DNA of 10,134 nucleotides from Clostridia bacterium (GCA_017625185.1 JAGALN010000020.1:1-10134), one strand, 5' to 3'; counted from the stretch's first letter, positions 1 to 8,687 are shown. Numbers and translations: made by a program. Notes: generated by a model not told the origin, from the sequence alone.

Positions 1-1785
1 ATTGGAAAAGTTTTTGGAAACGGTATTGCCGCCAATCTTGGGAATGACAGACTCGGAAAATTCCCCGAGAACGATACCCGCAGCGTCATAGCAAACCGCC
101 TCTAAGGTATGTGCCATGGGGGTAATGCCAGCCTTGGTCATAGTATAGGGGGCGGAATCTAACACTGCAACACAGGCACCGTCCAGATAATACTCTACCT
201 TGGTGACCTTGGGAGCCTTTTCGTAGAACTTTAAATTCGCAGAGAGATTGCCGGAGCCATCCAGGCTGGTTTCCAGCTCGCCCTTGACTGCTTCCCGGAC
301 AGTAAAGGATACTGCACCTGAATCATGTCCTTCATATTCAGCCACTACATCGTAGTTTCCTGCGCCCAAGCCGGTTATCGTTGCCCGATACTCCGGTGCA
401 TAGCCGGTTGCAACAACCTTACCGTCAATTTTATAATCCACGGAAGGAATTTCGTCCTCCACGCTATCTAACAGGCTTGCCCGCAGAGCAATGGGTTCTC
501 CCTCTAAATACTCTGCATTCTTCATGGGGGTTTCGATTCTGATATCGTGATCGATCAGCTTCACATCTACCCAGTCAAACTCAACATCCCAGCCGTAGGA
601 AGCGTTTGCCAACCCGGCTAAATAAATCATGCCGTTGTATTCCCAGCTGTTATTCTGGAAGGCATCCATCAAGCCGGTGATGGGTTTTCCGTCCATAAAG
701 AGCTGCATCTTGGAGCCGCCATGGCTGGTTTTTACCATCCATTCATGCCACTTCCCGTCACCCTTGTTGCCGCTCTCCACCAAATTGATGGGGTCGCTTG
801 CAAGGTATAAGCTACTATCGGAGCTCATTTCCAGCTCCACCACATCAGGGAAGATAAAGGTACGGCAAGCGTAGCCGGGCCAAGTAACATTGATAAGCAA
901 CTGTTCATCGAACTGATTGACCTTGAATTTCGTCGTTACAATCAAATCCTGACCCTTCTCCATACCGAAGGTACCGTACATGGAGAGCAATTGCAGATTG
1001 TAGTTAGTAGCGGTTGCCGTGGTAGTATTGTGCTTTACGAGACCGTCCTCAAAGGTCCAGTTGGGACGGATTACCCAGTCCTTATAGTCCTCCGCCTTAT
1101 CAAAGCCGAAGAATACATCCTCCGCCGGCAAAGCCTCAGATGCCCAACCGACAGTCTGAAGCTCTTCAAGCAATGAAGGCTTCGTTGGTTCCCCTTCCTC
1201 TTCGTTTCCTCTTCCGGTAAACTTATTTACCGTCACATCGTTGATGGTTATCCCGGATTTCCCGCTAGAACCCCGGGTATAGAACCGCATCATGGAGGAA
1301 CCGACTGAGGTAGGCGGTGTGATGGTAGTAATATAGAAACCATCCAAATAAAAATCTGCGGTACCGTCACTTCCTACCAACCGGAAGTTGTGAAAATCGC
1401 TGCCAAATTCATATGATATGGAGTCCATCGCATTGGAACCGCCAGCGTTTAAATACTCCCAGGATATCGTTTCAAGACCAAAATGGAAATAATACCGATG
1501 AGAGCCGGTGTAAATGAGTAAAAACTCACCGCCGGCGTAGTGATCCAGACGCATCGTCCACTCAACATCAAAGCTCTTTGCAATAATGCCGCCTTTTTCA
1601 TAGGTATGCTCCCCTTCACCTGCTTCGGATACCATGGTTACCGTATCTCCGTTCACCGTAACTCCGGCAGATGCCGCCCAGCCACCTGTCCAGCCGGCTG
1701 TTGCTGCGGAAGCAGAGAGGTTCAACGCACCAAATACCGTCAGCAGCAGACAAAGTGTTGTTACAATTGCTGTAATTCGTTTCAT
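1..1785 (-). CDS. Secreted ConA/LamG-like and Ig-like domain protein (3' end outside window)
   Basis: Third gene of the surface-protein operon, open from its ATG at 1785 to the left edge (595 codons, no stop), so the C-terminus is missing. The start is fixed by an AAGGAGG Shine-Dalgarno 8 bases upstream and by a clear Sec signal peptide, MKRITAIVTTLCLLL onward, cleaved near residue 26 (SASA-A). Residues about 28-188 look like a ConA/LamG-like beta-sandwich, with the DGTADFYLDGFYI strand pair typical of that fold. Residues about 220-412 look like a second one, with GDGKWHEWMV and KMQLFMDGKPI. Two Ig-like modules follow at about 416-497 (VDYKIDGKVVATGYAPEY) and 503-585 (KVEYYLDGACVAVLDSAPY), resembling the Ig modules of secreted glycan-active enzymes. 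No catalytic residues or SLH motifs are seen; an anchor or enzyme domain could lie beyond the edge. A role in binding extracellular glycan is inferred from fold type only. Confidence 0.88.
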   Translation of the reverse strand, partial: MKRITAIVTTLCLLLTVFGALNLSASAATAGWTGGWAASAGVTVNGDTVTMVSEAGEGEHTYEKGGIIAKSFDVEWTMRLDHYAGGEFLLIYTGSHRYYFHFGLETISWEYLNAGGSNAMDSISYEFGSDFHNFRLVGSDGTADFYLDGFYITTITPPTSVGSSMMRFYTRGSSGKSGITINDVTVNKFTGRGNEEEGEPTKPSLLEELQTVGWASEALPAEDVFFGFDKAEDYKDWVIRPNWTFEDGLVKHNTTTATATNYNLQLLSMYGTFGMEKGQDLIVTTKFKVNQFDEQLLINVTWPGYACRTFIFPDVVELEMSSDSSLYLASDPINLVESGNKGDGKWHEWMVKTSHGGSKMQLFMDGKPITGLMDAFQNNSWEYNGMIYLAGLANASYGWDVEFDWVDVKLIDHDIRIETPMKNAEYLEGEPIALRASLLDSVEDEIPSVDYKIDGKVVATGYAPEYRATITGLGAGNYDVVAEYEGHDSGAVSFTVREAVKGELETSLDGSGNLSANLKFYEKAPKVTKVEYYLDGACVAVLDSAPYTMTKAGITPMAHTLEAVCYDAAGIVLGEFSESVIPKIGGNTVSKNFSN

Positions 1786-1793
1786 TCCTTACC

Positions 1794-1800
1794 CCTCCTT
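1794..1800 (-). promoter_or_regulatory. Shine-Dalgarno overlapping upstream stop codon
   Basis: On the minus strand the sequence reads TAAGGAGGGGTAAGGAATG. The TAA ends the 894-residue SLH gene and supplies the first bases of the AAGGAGG ribosome binding site of the next gene, 8 bases before its ATG at 1785. This arrangement suggests ribosomes finishing the upstream gene can re-initiate directly, which would keep the two products in proportion. Confidence 0.85.
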
Positions 1801-4483
1801 ACTTATAGACAACCATGTATTCCATTCTACCGCTTGATCTGGTTCCAATGACAACCTTCTGTCCGCTGTCCGGGTTTGTGTTATATGGAACCACATCGCT
1901 CAAACTGCCTATACGCATAACCGGGGTCCCGCCTATTGTTTCATAGACATAAACAGTTATCGATTCGGCACGATAATTTTGCAGGCCTTCCGGTGCAACA
2001 ACGCCCCAGCCATCATCCTCTACGACAGAGTTTACATGGGTAATAATTCCATCCTTGACAGAAAGCACCGTTCCGTAGGAGATACGGATATTCGCCATGA
2101 TATTATAATAGCTTGGTGTGTAGCTAGCTCCTCCACCAAAGTTTACTCTTGGCTGATCCTTACCCAGGCTGTAATCGAACAGATACCGCCAGTTGTCATC
2201 GCCTTCCTTGAGTACGTTATTTCCATCAACGTTGTAAAGAACGATATCGCCAACCTCCCATTGTGCTGCCACACTCTCGGTCAGGGTGATTGTTTTTGTG
2301 ACTCTGGGATTCTTCATATCCGCCTTGGTTACCACCATACCTTCCTCGTCCAGACCACTGTACATACTGGTAACAACACCTACTGCTGATGCGTCACCCG
2401 CTGTGAAGCTGGAAGTATAAGCGATTAGATATTCTGCAACATAGTTATCCGGGTCTACAGTGTATGCCTCTACCACGCAATCTGATCCGTCAATGGGATA
2501 GCCCGTTCCGTACCGTTCCGTCAAATCCCGATTCTCGTCAGGAGGGAAAATAATATTACTGAGTGCAGGTACAGAGAACAGGAAATCGTTGACTGATGTA
2601 GACTTGTTATAGAAGCTTCTGGAATGGACACTATAGTACGCCGAAGTGATTTCGTCTTTCATGGGTCGGAGTGAGGTTTTCGCTTCCTGGCTCTGATCAT
2701 AGATTACCGTGTCAATGTGAGTTACAAGTCCTTCATTATTCAGCTTATAACGAATAGGCTGGGAATAGGGAAGGCGTGCGTTTTCATCCAGAATCTTTTG
2801 CGAAGTTCCCGTCGCAAAGACACGGCTCTGTGCCGAAGCAAGAAGTCTGTCTAGCACAGCCTCTGCCTTGGTGTACTTACTCTCATCAATCATCATGACT
2901 TCCGTACCGGTCAACTCATGAAGAACACGATTTGTGTCCACCAGCTTAACCACAATGTTACCGTCGCTAAGGGCACTACCTTCTCTTCTGGCATTCACCA
3001 AATAACCAAACCTATAATTATCGTTAGCGGCATGGAGAACGATTGCCGCATACTCACCATAAGGATAAACCGTTACGGTATCACCCAAACGAACCTCTTC
3101 ATCGGTTACCGTTGCGGTGGTCATTTTATATTCCTTCCCTGCAACAGTAATTTTATTATTCATAAGGGTTTCTACCTGTCCCTGGACGCCGTTGCCAAGA
3201 CCATTGAGACGAATCTTCAAGGTACCGGTTTTATTCCAGCTCTGGCTGACTGCAACTGCAGTTCCCGTGGGGAGCATGGACAACATCGCTTCGCCTCGGG
3301 GCAGAAGAATCCGGATATCCTCCTCCCGAGTGGAACTTCCTACTATCATTTCGGGATATCTGCCGGAGATCATTTTGTTTTCCGTATCCACACTTTCCAC
3401 AATCATAAAGGTGGGGCTATCCACAACGATAACATCATAAACCTTGTCATTATTGTTGTCAATCAATGTCAGGGTTGCCATGATAGCCTTCAAATCAGCC
3501 TCGGTATAACCGGGGTATGCCACACCATTGATGATAACATCGGTTTTACCAGTAATCTTCACCGATTTTTCTTTCTCTTTCACATAATACTTAATCTCGG
3601 TATCGGTAACCCGGCTCACAGCCTCGCCCTTTAAGGTCATGATATTGTTCATGCCCTCATGCGCATAAATATACTGAATTTCCTTGTCGGTGGAGTCTCC
3701 GTCCCGCTTGCTGTAGAATACCACATATTTACCAAGCAAGGTTTCGTCCTCACAGTGGAACTGTCTGCCATTGATTAGGATATGTCCCTCTGCTATATCG
3801 GAATTAGCCTCTTCCAGAGTGGTCAGGCACACACCCTCAACAAGCCCCTCCTGCTTTACAAGACCGTGGTACCGCTCAACGGCACGGTAGCCTTTGGTTA
3901 CCTTATACTTGTTCGTTTCACCATAGCCTATTACCTCCATCATTTCACAATGGAGCGTATTGTGCGCCATCAGCATTGCCTCTGCATAGGTTACAACGCC
4001 ATCCATATTTACGCCGTCACTGACCCCGGCATCTCTTGCAATCCGGATATAGCTGTCAAACTTACCAATGGGGTCATAGCCCAGAATCACTGAGAATACC
4101 TTACAAATTTCCAGGTCGGAAATCTCCTCATCCGGACGGAAATATCCGTTTCCGTCCCCATGCAAAATTCCCTTCTGTGCCAAAGCATAAATGTCCGCCC
4201 GGTAGGGGTGATCCTTCGGTACATCATAGAAGAATTCCCCCTCTTCGGTATACGCCGGAGCATTGGAAAGCTTTGCCGCCATGTGTGCAAGCTCTGCACG
4301 GGTCAAGGCTTTCCCGTAGTCCAGTGCCTCGTTGGGTATGATGGAAAGCTGAGCGAGAAAACCCTCCTGTCCCTCAGTCAGAAGACTTCCCTCTGTTGCC
4401 TGGACTCCGAAGTTGAATGTCAGGGTCGTTGCCAATACTGTTGCGGCAAGAATTCCACTGATTCTTTTAATCAATTTCTTCAT
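1799..4483 (-). CDS. Secreted protein with N-terminal SLH motifs and a long beta-rich region
   Basis: Complete gene of 894 residues. The signal peptide (about 1-29, positive MKKLIKRISG then a hydrophobic core, ending VQA) sends it out of the cell. Residues about 40-75, 83-137 and 140-178 are three SLH motifs, which in this family bind pyruvylated secondary wall polysaccharide. Only the first keeps the TRAE core (residues 61-64); the second has ISDLE and the third VTYAE. Residues 200-894 match no family I recognise. This part is rich in short beta-type segments, with a recurring pattern of hydrophobic strand, Gly and aromatic at 235-242 (ILINGRQF), 316-323 (VIINGVAY) and 445-452 (ITVAGKEY). 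Loops of the type GEAVSRV recur at 286, 435, 702 and 804. An Asp/Asn-rich loop at 342-350 (DNNNDKVYD) resembles a calcium loop. The start is supported by AGGAGA 8 bases upstream. It sits 5 bases after the 1395-residue SLH gene and 13 before the ConA/Ig gene. It could be an S-layer or wall-associated structural protein; function unknown. Confidence 0.92.
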   Translation of the reverse strand: MKKLIKRISGILAATVLATTLTFNFGVQATEGSLLTEGQEGFLAQLSIIPNEALDYGKALTRAELAHMAAKLSNAPAYTEEGEFFYDVPKDHPYRADIYALAQKGILHGDGNGYFRPDEEISDLEICKVFSVILGYDPIGKFDSYIRIARDAGVSDGVNMDGVVTYAEAMLMAHNTLHCEMMEVIGYGETNKYKVTKGYRAVERYHGLVKQEGLVEGVCLTTLEEANSDIAEGHILINGRQFHCEDETLLGKYVVFYSKRDGDSTDKEIQYIYAHEGMNNIMTLKGEAVSRVTDTEIKYYVKEKEKSVKITGKTDVIINGVAYPGYTEADLKAIMATLTLIDNNNDKVYDVIVVDSPTFMIVESVDTENKMISGRYPEMIVGSSTREEDIRILLPRGEAMLSMLPTGTAVAVSQSWNKTGTLKIRLNGLGNGVQGQVETLMNNKITVAGKEYKMTTATVTDEEVRLGDTVTVYPYGEYAAIVLHAANDNYRFGYLVNARREGSALSDGNIVVKLVDTNRVLHELTGTEVMMIDESKYTKAEAVLDRLLASAQSRVFATGTSQKILDENARLPYSQPIRYKLNNEGLVTHIDTVIYDQSQEAKTSLRPMKDEITSAYYSVHSRSFYNKSTSVNDFLFSVPALSNIIFPPDENRDLTERYGTGYPIDGSDCVVEAYTVDPDNYVAEYLIAYTSSFTAGDASAVGVVTSMYSGLDEEGMVVTKADMKNPRVTKTITLTESVAAQWEVGDIVLYNVDGNNVLKEGDDNWRYLFDYSLGKDQPRVNFGGGASYTPSYYNIMANIRISYGTVLSVKDGIITHVNSVVEDDGWGVVAPEGLQNYRAESITVYVYETIGGTPVMRIGSLSDVVPYNTNPDSGQKVVIGTRSSGRMEYMVVYK

Positions 4484-4488
4484 TGCTC

Positions 4489-7400
4489 TTATCTCCTTTC
4501 CTGAATGTACTCGTAAACTCTAAAGATTGCAACTGCAGATTCCGCTCTGGTTGCCGAAGCTGCCCCCATGAAGATATTGTCGCCAACACCGTTCATCAAG
4601 CCCGCTTCGCAAAGGAGAGAGATACTCTCTCTTGCATAATTCGGAATGGTGTCAAAGTCATCAAAGACAAATGCCGCCTTGATTTCTTCCAGGGTAATCT
4701 TTTGATAATCCAGAATCCGCTTCAGCATTACTGCCATATCGGCTCTGGTAATCTGCTGACCGATTCCAAAGTATTCCTCACTCATTCCCTGGATGATGCC
4801 TGCTTCAAAAGCAGCAGCAACATAGGGATAATACCATTCGTTTGCATCGACGTCATTAAAGCTTACAGAGGCATCTCCGTTTGCCTCGATTGCGGCTGCC
4901 TGCATTGCCATCTTTAAGAATTCCTCACGGGTTACTGCTCGGTTTGGCTCAAAGTGTCCGTTTCCGTCTCCGTTTACAATATTCATGGACTGCATTTTCT
5001 TAATGCTGTTTGCCGCCCAAGATACCGAATCCAAATCGATGAAATCCAAGGATTTTTCTACCAAAGGAGCACTGTCATCGCCTGCTATATCCTCTGCATT
5101 GATGTTGGCATTACCAAAAGCATTGATGTGGTCCGGGTTAGGTCCTACAACGCCACCACCGGCACCACCGCCGCCACCGGCACCACCACCGCCGCCGCCA
5201 GCTTCTGCCTTTCTCTGGGCTGCAATAGCCTTATCCAGGTCTATCAAAACATCAGAAATGCTTTCGTAGCCACCTTTCATCCGCAGGAATAGTTTCTTCA
5301 TACTACTGATACCTGCAATGTAGCTATCGGTAATTCCCAAGTCTTCCGCATAGGTTACCATCAAAAGGTTTTGAATATCAGTCCACTTTTCTATCGCTAC
5401 TGCATCGTTCAGTTTCTTACAAAGATCCCGTTCCCGAACCTCTGCATCTGCTGCCGGGTCAATCACCGCCCGGAAAGCGTAGAGGTCAGCAAAGGATGTC
5501 GTACTTCCTTTCAATTCAACAAACCGTTCATAAACATCTGCCGCAAAGCTCTCCTCTGCATTCCACTTCTTGGCAGCCCCGCTACCATAGTCAGCAAGGA
5601 AGCTTCTCATACTTGCCACATCAGTAATGCTGTTATAGGGAACCTCTGCACCGCAAAGAGTTACCACCTTTTCGGTGGTTGCAGAAGCACCGTACTGTAC
5701 CCGCAGGGTATAGGTTCCATCTGCTTGCGCCGGGTCTACCGCAATCTCCATATCTACCATGCCGCCTGCATTGGCTTTTGCCTGTGCTACAGCAGCAAGC
5801 GTACCGTTTCCATCTACTAAACTTGCGGTAACATGGCTACCTGGAACTCCGGTATAACCGGTAATCCGGACACCATTGAAGTTTACATTGGCTGCAAGAG
5901 ACGGGATTTGTCCCTCATACGCTGCACCGGTTGCCTTGTTGGTGGTGGCAACACCGGACACATCACCCAGCGCAACTCCGGTTTCCAGAGTATCCCACAA
6001 CATAACGGCAAGGTTACTGGTGGCTCCATCCACACCGGGTGCCGCAAAGGTTTTTGCCAAATCCACGACGATACCGGCCTCTGCTTTATAATCCACGGCG
6101 TCTGCAAAGGTGGTGTAGCCATGTTCTTTATCGTAAGCCGCAACCACCATGGTTGCCCGGCGTCTGTAGCTGGATTCCGGAGTACCATAGAGATATTCGC
6201 CGGAGGTCTGGTAGGTTCCGCCAGACAGGACAGGTGTTGCACCGAAATAATCGCCCTGATAAACCTTCACATCATCCACTTTACCGGAACCGATGGTAAA
6301 GGACAGATCATCCGCCGTAGTGGCGGTGGTTGCAATCCCTGTATGGGTCTTGGTCCAGTTATCCTCTCCAACCTTCCGGATATATATATCTACTGTCAAA
6401 TTATAATTGTAGGCAAAGAGTAACTCGTGCAGGATATACTGTGAACAATCCAAACTCTTTACAACCTCTGCGCCGGGTTCTCCCACCGAAAGCCCGGTAG
6501 GGGTGAGAGTCCACCGAAGCTGCTTCTTATTATTCCGGAATGCACCGGAAATACCATTGTTGCCTGTCAATAATACCTTGGTACGAATATACCAGCTTCC
6601 CTTGGGGTCAACTTCTGTCAGGTCATAGGTGGCAGTACCGGTACCGGATAAGCTGCCGTCTAAAATAGAGCTGCCGTCTAAGGTCCAGTCCCCGTTGTCC
6701 GCCGAAAAGTCCTCATCCAGGTACTTGACACTGTTCAAGGCAACAATACCTTCCGGATCAGTCAGGGTAGGCTTATAAAATCTATACTGCTCAACAGACG
6801 CCACATAGGTGGTTTCAGCAGTTGTGTTGTTCAAAAGGATACCGTAATATCCGCCAAGACAGAATCTGTCCGGGGTTGCCGCCAAAGTCCATTCGGTTTC
6901 CCCATCCCGACGTGCATACAGACTAACATTCATGCCGTCTGTAGCTAACAGATAATCAACCCAGTCGGTGCCGGGTGCAAAGCTTGAGGTTTTACCCAGC
7001 ATACCATCTAATTTTACCTCGGTAGGGGTAAGGAGAACGCTCGCTGTTTCTCCGCCACCCAGCCTAATGCCCAACTCGCCGCCTTCATTTATCTTGGCAC
7101 GAAGCATGACCTGATTCGTCGGGGTCAAGGGCATCCATTTGTTGGTGGTGCCGTAATTCCATGCGAAATACTCGTTCTCGCCGGTATTGCTCAGCTCCAA
7201 GCCATCCACACCGATCGGGTACGGAGTCAAATCCGCACCGGTTGCCACATTCTTGGCACCGGCATTCTCTTCCTCCGCAACGCTACTGTCAAAGCTATCA
7301 TCAAAAATCAGTTTCTTGTTGATTTCCAGCGTCTCTTCGCCGAAAATCTCTTCCATCGTGTAGGCAGTTCCTACATCGCTGCCGGTGCCGTTGGTGTAAA

Positions 7401-8676
7401 TCACGGCTTCCTTAACGTATCCGGGTCCGCCGAAGTAAAGACCGGTATAGCCCCAGCCACCGTTATTCCCGTAGCCGCCCTGCTGTACCATAACCCACCT
7501 GCCGCCGGTTGAGGCATTCTTTCCGTAGAGGGTCCAGGCTGTTTCGGTATTTGCGACCAGCAGATAGTCAGACCAATCGGTGCCGGGAACAAAGCCGGCA
7601 TTTGCATATGTACTACCGCCCTCGGCGACAGCAACACCGCTTGCCTTAATCGTAACCATGGCTCTGGCCTCCAATACACCTGACGGCCCCTGGAAGAAGA
7701 GATTCAATGCCTGGCTGGAATCCACCGGCTTTGCACGGAAGGCAACCACTTTATCTCCAACGGTTATGGGCATGGTGGGAGCCTGGGGGATGTATCGCCA
7801 GTAGGCGCCGGGGGCTATGGTCATACCATTGTCGGGGTCGAATGTCAAATCGCCAGCCAACATATAGGCACCGTTGTTGGTATACAAATCGCTTCTCATA
7901 TTAAAGCTGTTCTCTACCACAAGGCTTCTGCCTACAATCCCCTCAATGAAAGCGTCCGCATCTCCACTGGGCGGAATTATCGGAGTTTCTCCACCTTCGC
8001 CTTCGCCGGGATCTTCCGGTTCAACATCAGAATAAATAGTAGCATTCTTAACATGTCCCTTTTCGGCAAAATAAAGTCCAACCCTGGTACCATTATTCCA
8101 GCCATATGTACCCTGCGCCGCCAGCATCCACTTATCTCCAGTTGATGTATTCTTGGCATAGAGCAGCCACTTCTCCGAATCTTCCGGGTCTGCCGCAACC
8201 AAATACTCCACCCAATCCTCGCCGGGAGTAACGGGGTTCTCGCTTAAGGTCATCGTTCCCTCCGATTGAGCAATGCCCTCTGCAGTAATCTTCACTGCTG
8301 CACGCCAAGGCGAGCCTTCCGGACTTGCCCATAGCACATGCAAGAAATTGGTGCTGTCTGCCACCTTCGCTTTAAAATAAGCAAGTCTTCCTTCTGCAAT
8401 GGGTGACCAATTCTCGTATTGAATCAAACGAGCATTGCCTCCGTCTACAGTCAAGCCATTTTCTGCGCCAAAAAACACATTGCCGTACGTATAATTATAA
8501 TCCTGACCAGCGATAGTGGTGGCCAAGTTATAATTTTTCTGTACATACATGGTCTTTCCCGCAATCTCATCGATAGTATCAAAGGCTGTCTCCTCTGCAA
8601 ATACATGTATAATGGGAAGTACGGATACTACCATCATCACACATAATAAGCCTGCTAACCATCTTGTCTTTTTCAT
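4489..8676 (-). CDS. Large cell-surface protein: four LamG-like beads, Ig-like domains, C-terminal SLH anchor
   Basis: Complete gene of 1395 residues, first of the surface operon. Signal peptide 1-27 (HVFA-EE). Two related ConA/LamG-like beads cover about 40-217 and 240-428, joined by an acidic Pro/Gly/Glu linker (218-237). They share the pattern PGxDWxxYL, LYxKNxSTGxxW and GLYFxxxGxVKxAxIY. A third, more distant bead (455-634) keeps PGTDWVDYLL, and a fourth (650-808) keeps little beyond the strand pattern. Residues about 840-905 resemble the clostridial surface module that ends in a V/A-x-L-W-D-x-L-x-T-x-x-A/P-L strand. Residues 925-1012 look Ig-like (ITGYTGVPGSHVTASLVD). A mostly helical segment (1018-1159) leads to a Gly/Ala hinge (1160-1175) and three SLH motifs (1210-1263, 1272-1325, 1335-1393). 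All three keep the wall-binding TR[AE][ED] core, at residues 1249, 1310 and 1376. This is a wall-anchored display protein. The beads may bind glycan or partner proteins, but no ligand can be named and no catalytic site was seen. Confidence 0.93.
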   Translation of the reverse strand: MKKTRWLAGLLCVMMVVSVLPIIHVFAEETAFDTIDEIAGKTMYVQKNYNLATTIAGQDYNYTYGNVFFGAENGLTVDGGNARLIQYENWSPIAEGRLAYFKAKVADSTNFLHVLWASPEGSPWRAAVKITAEGIAQSEGTMTLSENPVTPGEDWVEYLVAADPEDSEKWLLYAKNTSTGDKWMLAAQGTYGWNNGTRVGLYFAEKGHVKNATIYSDVEPEDPGEGEGGETPIIPPSGDADAFIEGIVGRSLVVENSFNMRSDLYTNNGAYMLAGDLTFDPDNGMTIAPGAYWRYIPQAPTMPITVGDKVVAFRAKPVDSSQALNLFFQGPSGVLEARAMVTIKASGVAVAEGGSTYANAGFVPGTDWSDYLLVANTETAWTLYGKNASTGGRWVMVQQGGYGNNGGWGYTGLYFGGPGYVKEAVIYTNGTGSDVGTAYTMEEIFGEETLEINKKLIFDDSFDSSVAEEENAGAKNVATGADLTPYPIGVDGLELSNTGENEYFAWNYGTTNKWMPLTPTNQVMLRAKINEGGELGIRLGGGETASVLLTPTEVKLDGMLGKTSSFAPGTDWVDYLLATDGMNVSLYARRDGETEWTLAATPDRFCLGGYYGILLNNTTAETTYVASVEQYRFYKPTLTDPEGIVALNSVKYLDEDFSADNGDWTLDGSSILDGSLSGTGTATYDLTEVDPKGSWYIRTKVLLTGNNGISGAFRNNKKQLRWTLTPTGLSVGEPGAEVVKSLDCSQYILHELLFAYNYNLTVDIYIRKVGEDNWTKTHTGIATTATTADDLSFTIGSGKVDDVKVYQGDYFGATPVLSGGTYQTSGEYLYGTPESSYRRRATMVVAAYDKEHGYTTFADAVDYKAEAGIVVDLAKTFAAPGVDGATSNLAVMLWDTLETGVALGDVSGVATTNKATGAAYEGQIPSLAANVNFNGVRITGYTGVPGSHVTASLVDGNGTLAAVAQAKANAGGMVDMEIAVDPAQADGTYTLRVQYGASATTEKVVTLCGAEVPYNSITDVASMRSFLADYGSGAAKKWNAEESFAADVYERFVELKGSTTSFADLYAFRAVIDPAADAEVRERDLCKKLNDAVAIEKWTDIQNLLMVTYAEDLGITDSYIAGISSMKKLFLRMKGGYESISDVLIDLDKAIAAQRKAEAGGGGGGAGGGGGAGGGVVGPNPDHINAFGNANINAEDIAGDDSAPLVEKSLDFIDLDSVSWAANSIKKMQSMNIVNGDGNGHFEPNRAVTREEFLKMAMQAAAIEANGDASVSFNDVDANEWYYPYVAAAFEAGIIQGMSEEYFGIGQQITRADMAVMLKRILDYQKITLEEIKAAFVFDDFDTIPNYARESISLLCEAGLMNGVGDNIFMGAASATRAESAVAIFRVYEYIQERR
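4492..4497 (-). promoter_or_regulatory. Shine-Dalgarno inside the 3' end of the upstream gene
   Basis: AGGAGA lies within the last codons (Arg-Arg) of the 1395-residue gene, and the TAA stop (4491-4489) follows at once. The ATG at 4483 comes 8 bases after the motif. Termination and initiation sites share one ribosome footprint, so translational coupling is likely. Confidence 0.85.
5152..5199 (-). repeat. GGC/GGT trinucleotide low-complexity tract encoding a poly-Gly hinge
   Basis: Sixteen codons, almost all GGC or GGT with two GCC, encode G6-A-G5-A-G3 at residues 1160-1175 of the large SLH protein. The tract separates the helical segment from the SLH anchor and probably acts as a flexible hinge through the wall. 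Mixed GGC/GGT use limits perfect slippage, but length variation between strains would be expected. Confidence 0.8.
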
Positions 8677-8684
8677 CTTGTCTT
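8660..8684 (-). repeat. 11-bp tandem direct repeat spanning the start codon
   Basis: The minus-strand word AAGACAAGATG occurs at 8684-8674 and again at 8670-8660, a 14-bp period. The first copy supplies the start codon of the 1395-residue gene and the second encodes the end of its MKKTRW N-terminus. It looks like a small tandem duplication at the translation start. Confidence 0.7.
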
Positions 8685-8687
8685 CAT

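Noticed and set aside
2918..3634. Open frame of 238 codons on the plus strand
   Set aside because: It lies wholly opposite the 894-residue SLH gene, has no ribosome binding site of note, and its product (rich in His, Cys and Ile, with no family pattern) looks like an antisense shadow.
5152..5199. Short regularly repeated units, considered as a CRISPR or other repeat array
   Set aside because: It is an in-frame glycine-codon tract within a gene, with no spacers.
5833..6423. Open frame of 196 codons on the plus strand
   Set aside because: It is opposite the large SLH gene, and its His/Cys/Gly-rich product is typical of the reverse strand of a Thr/Ala/Val-rich surface protein.
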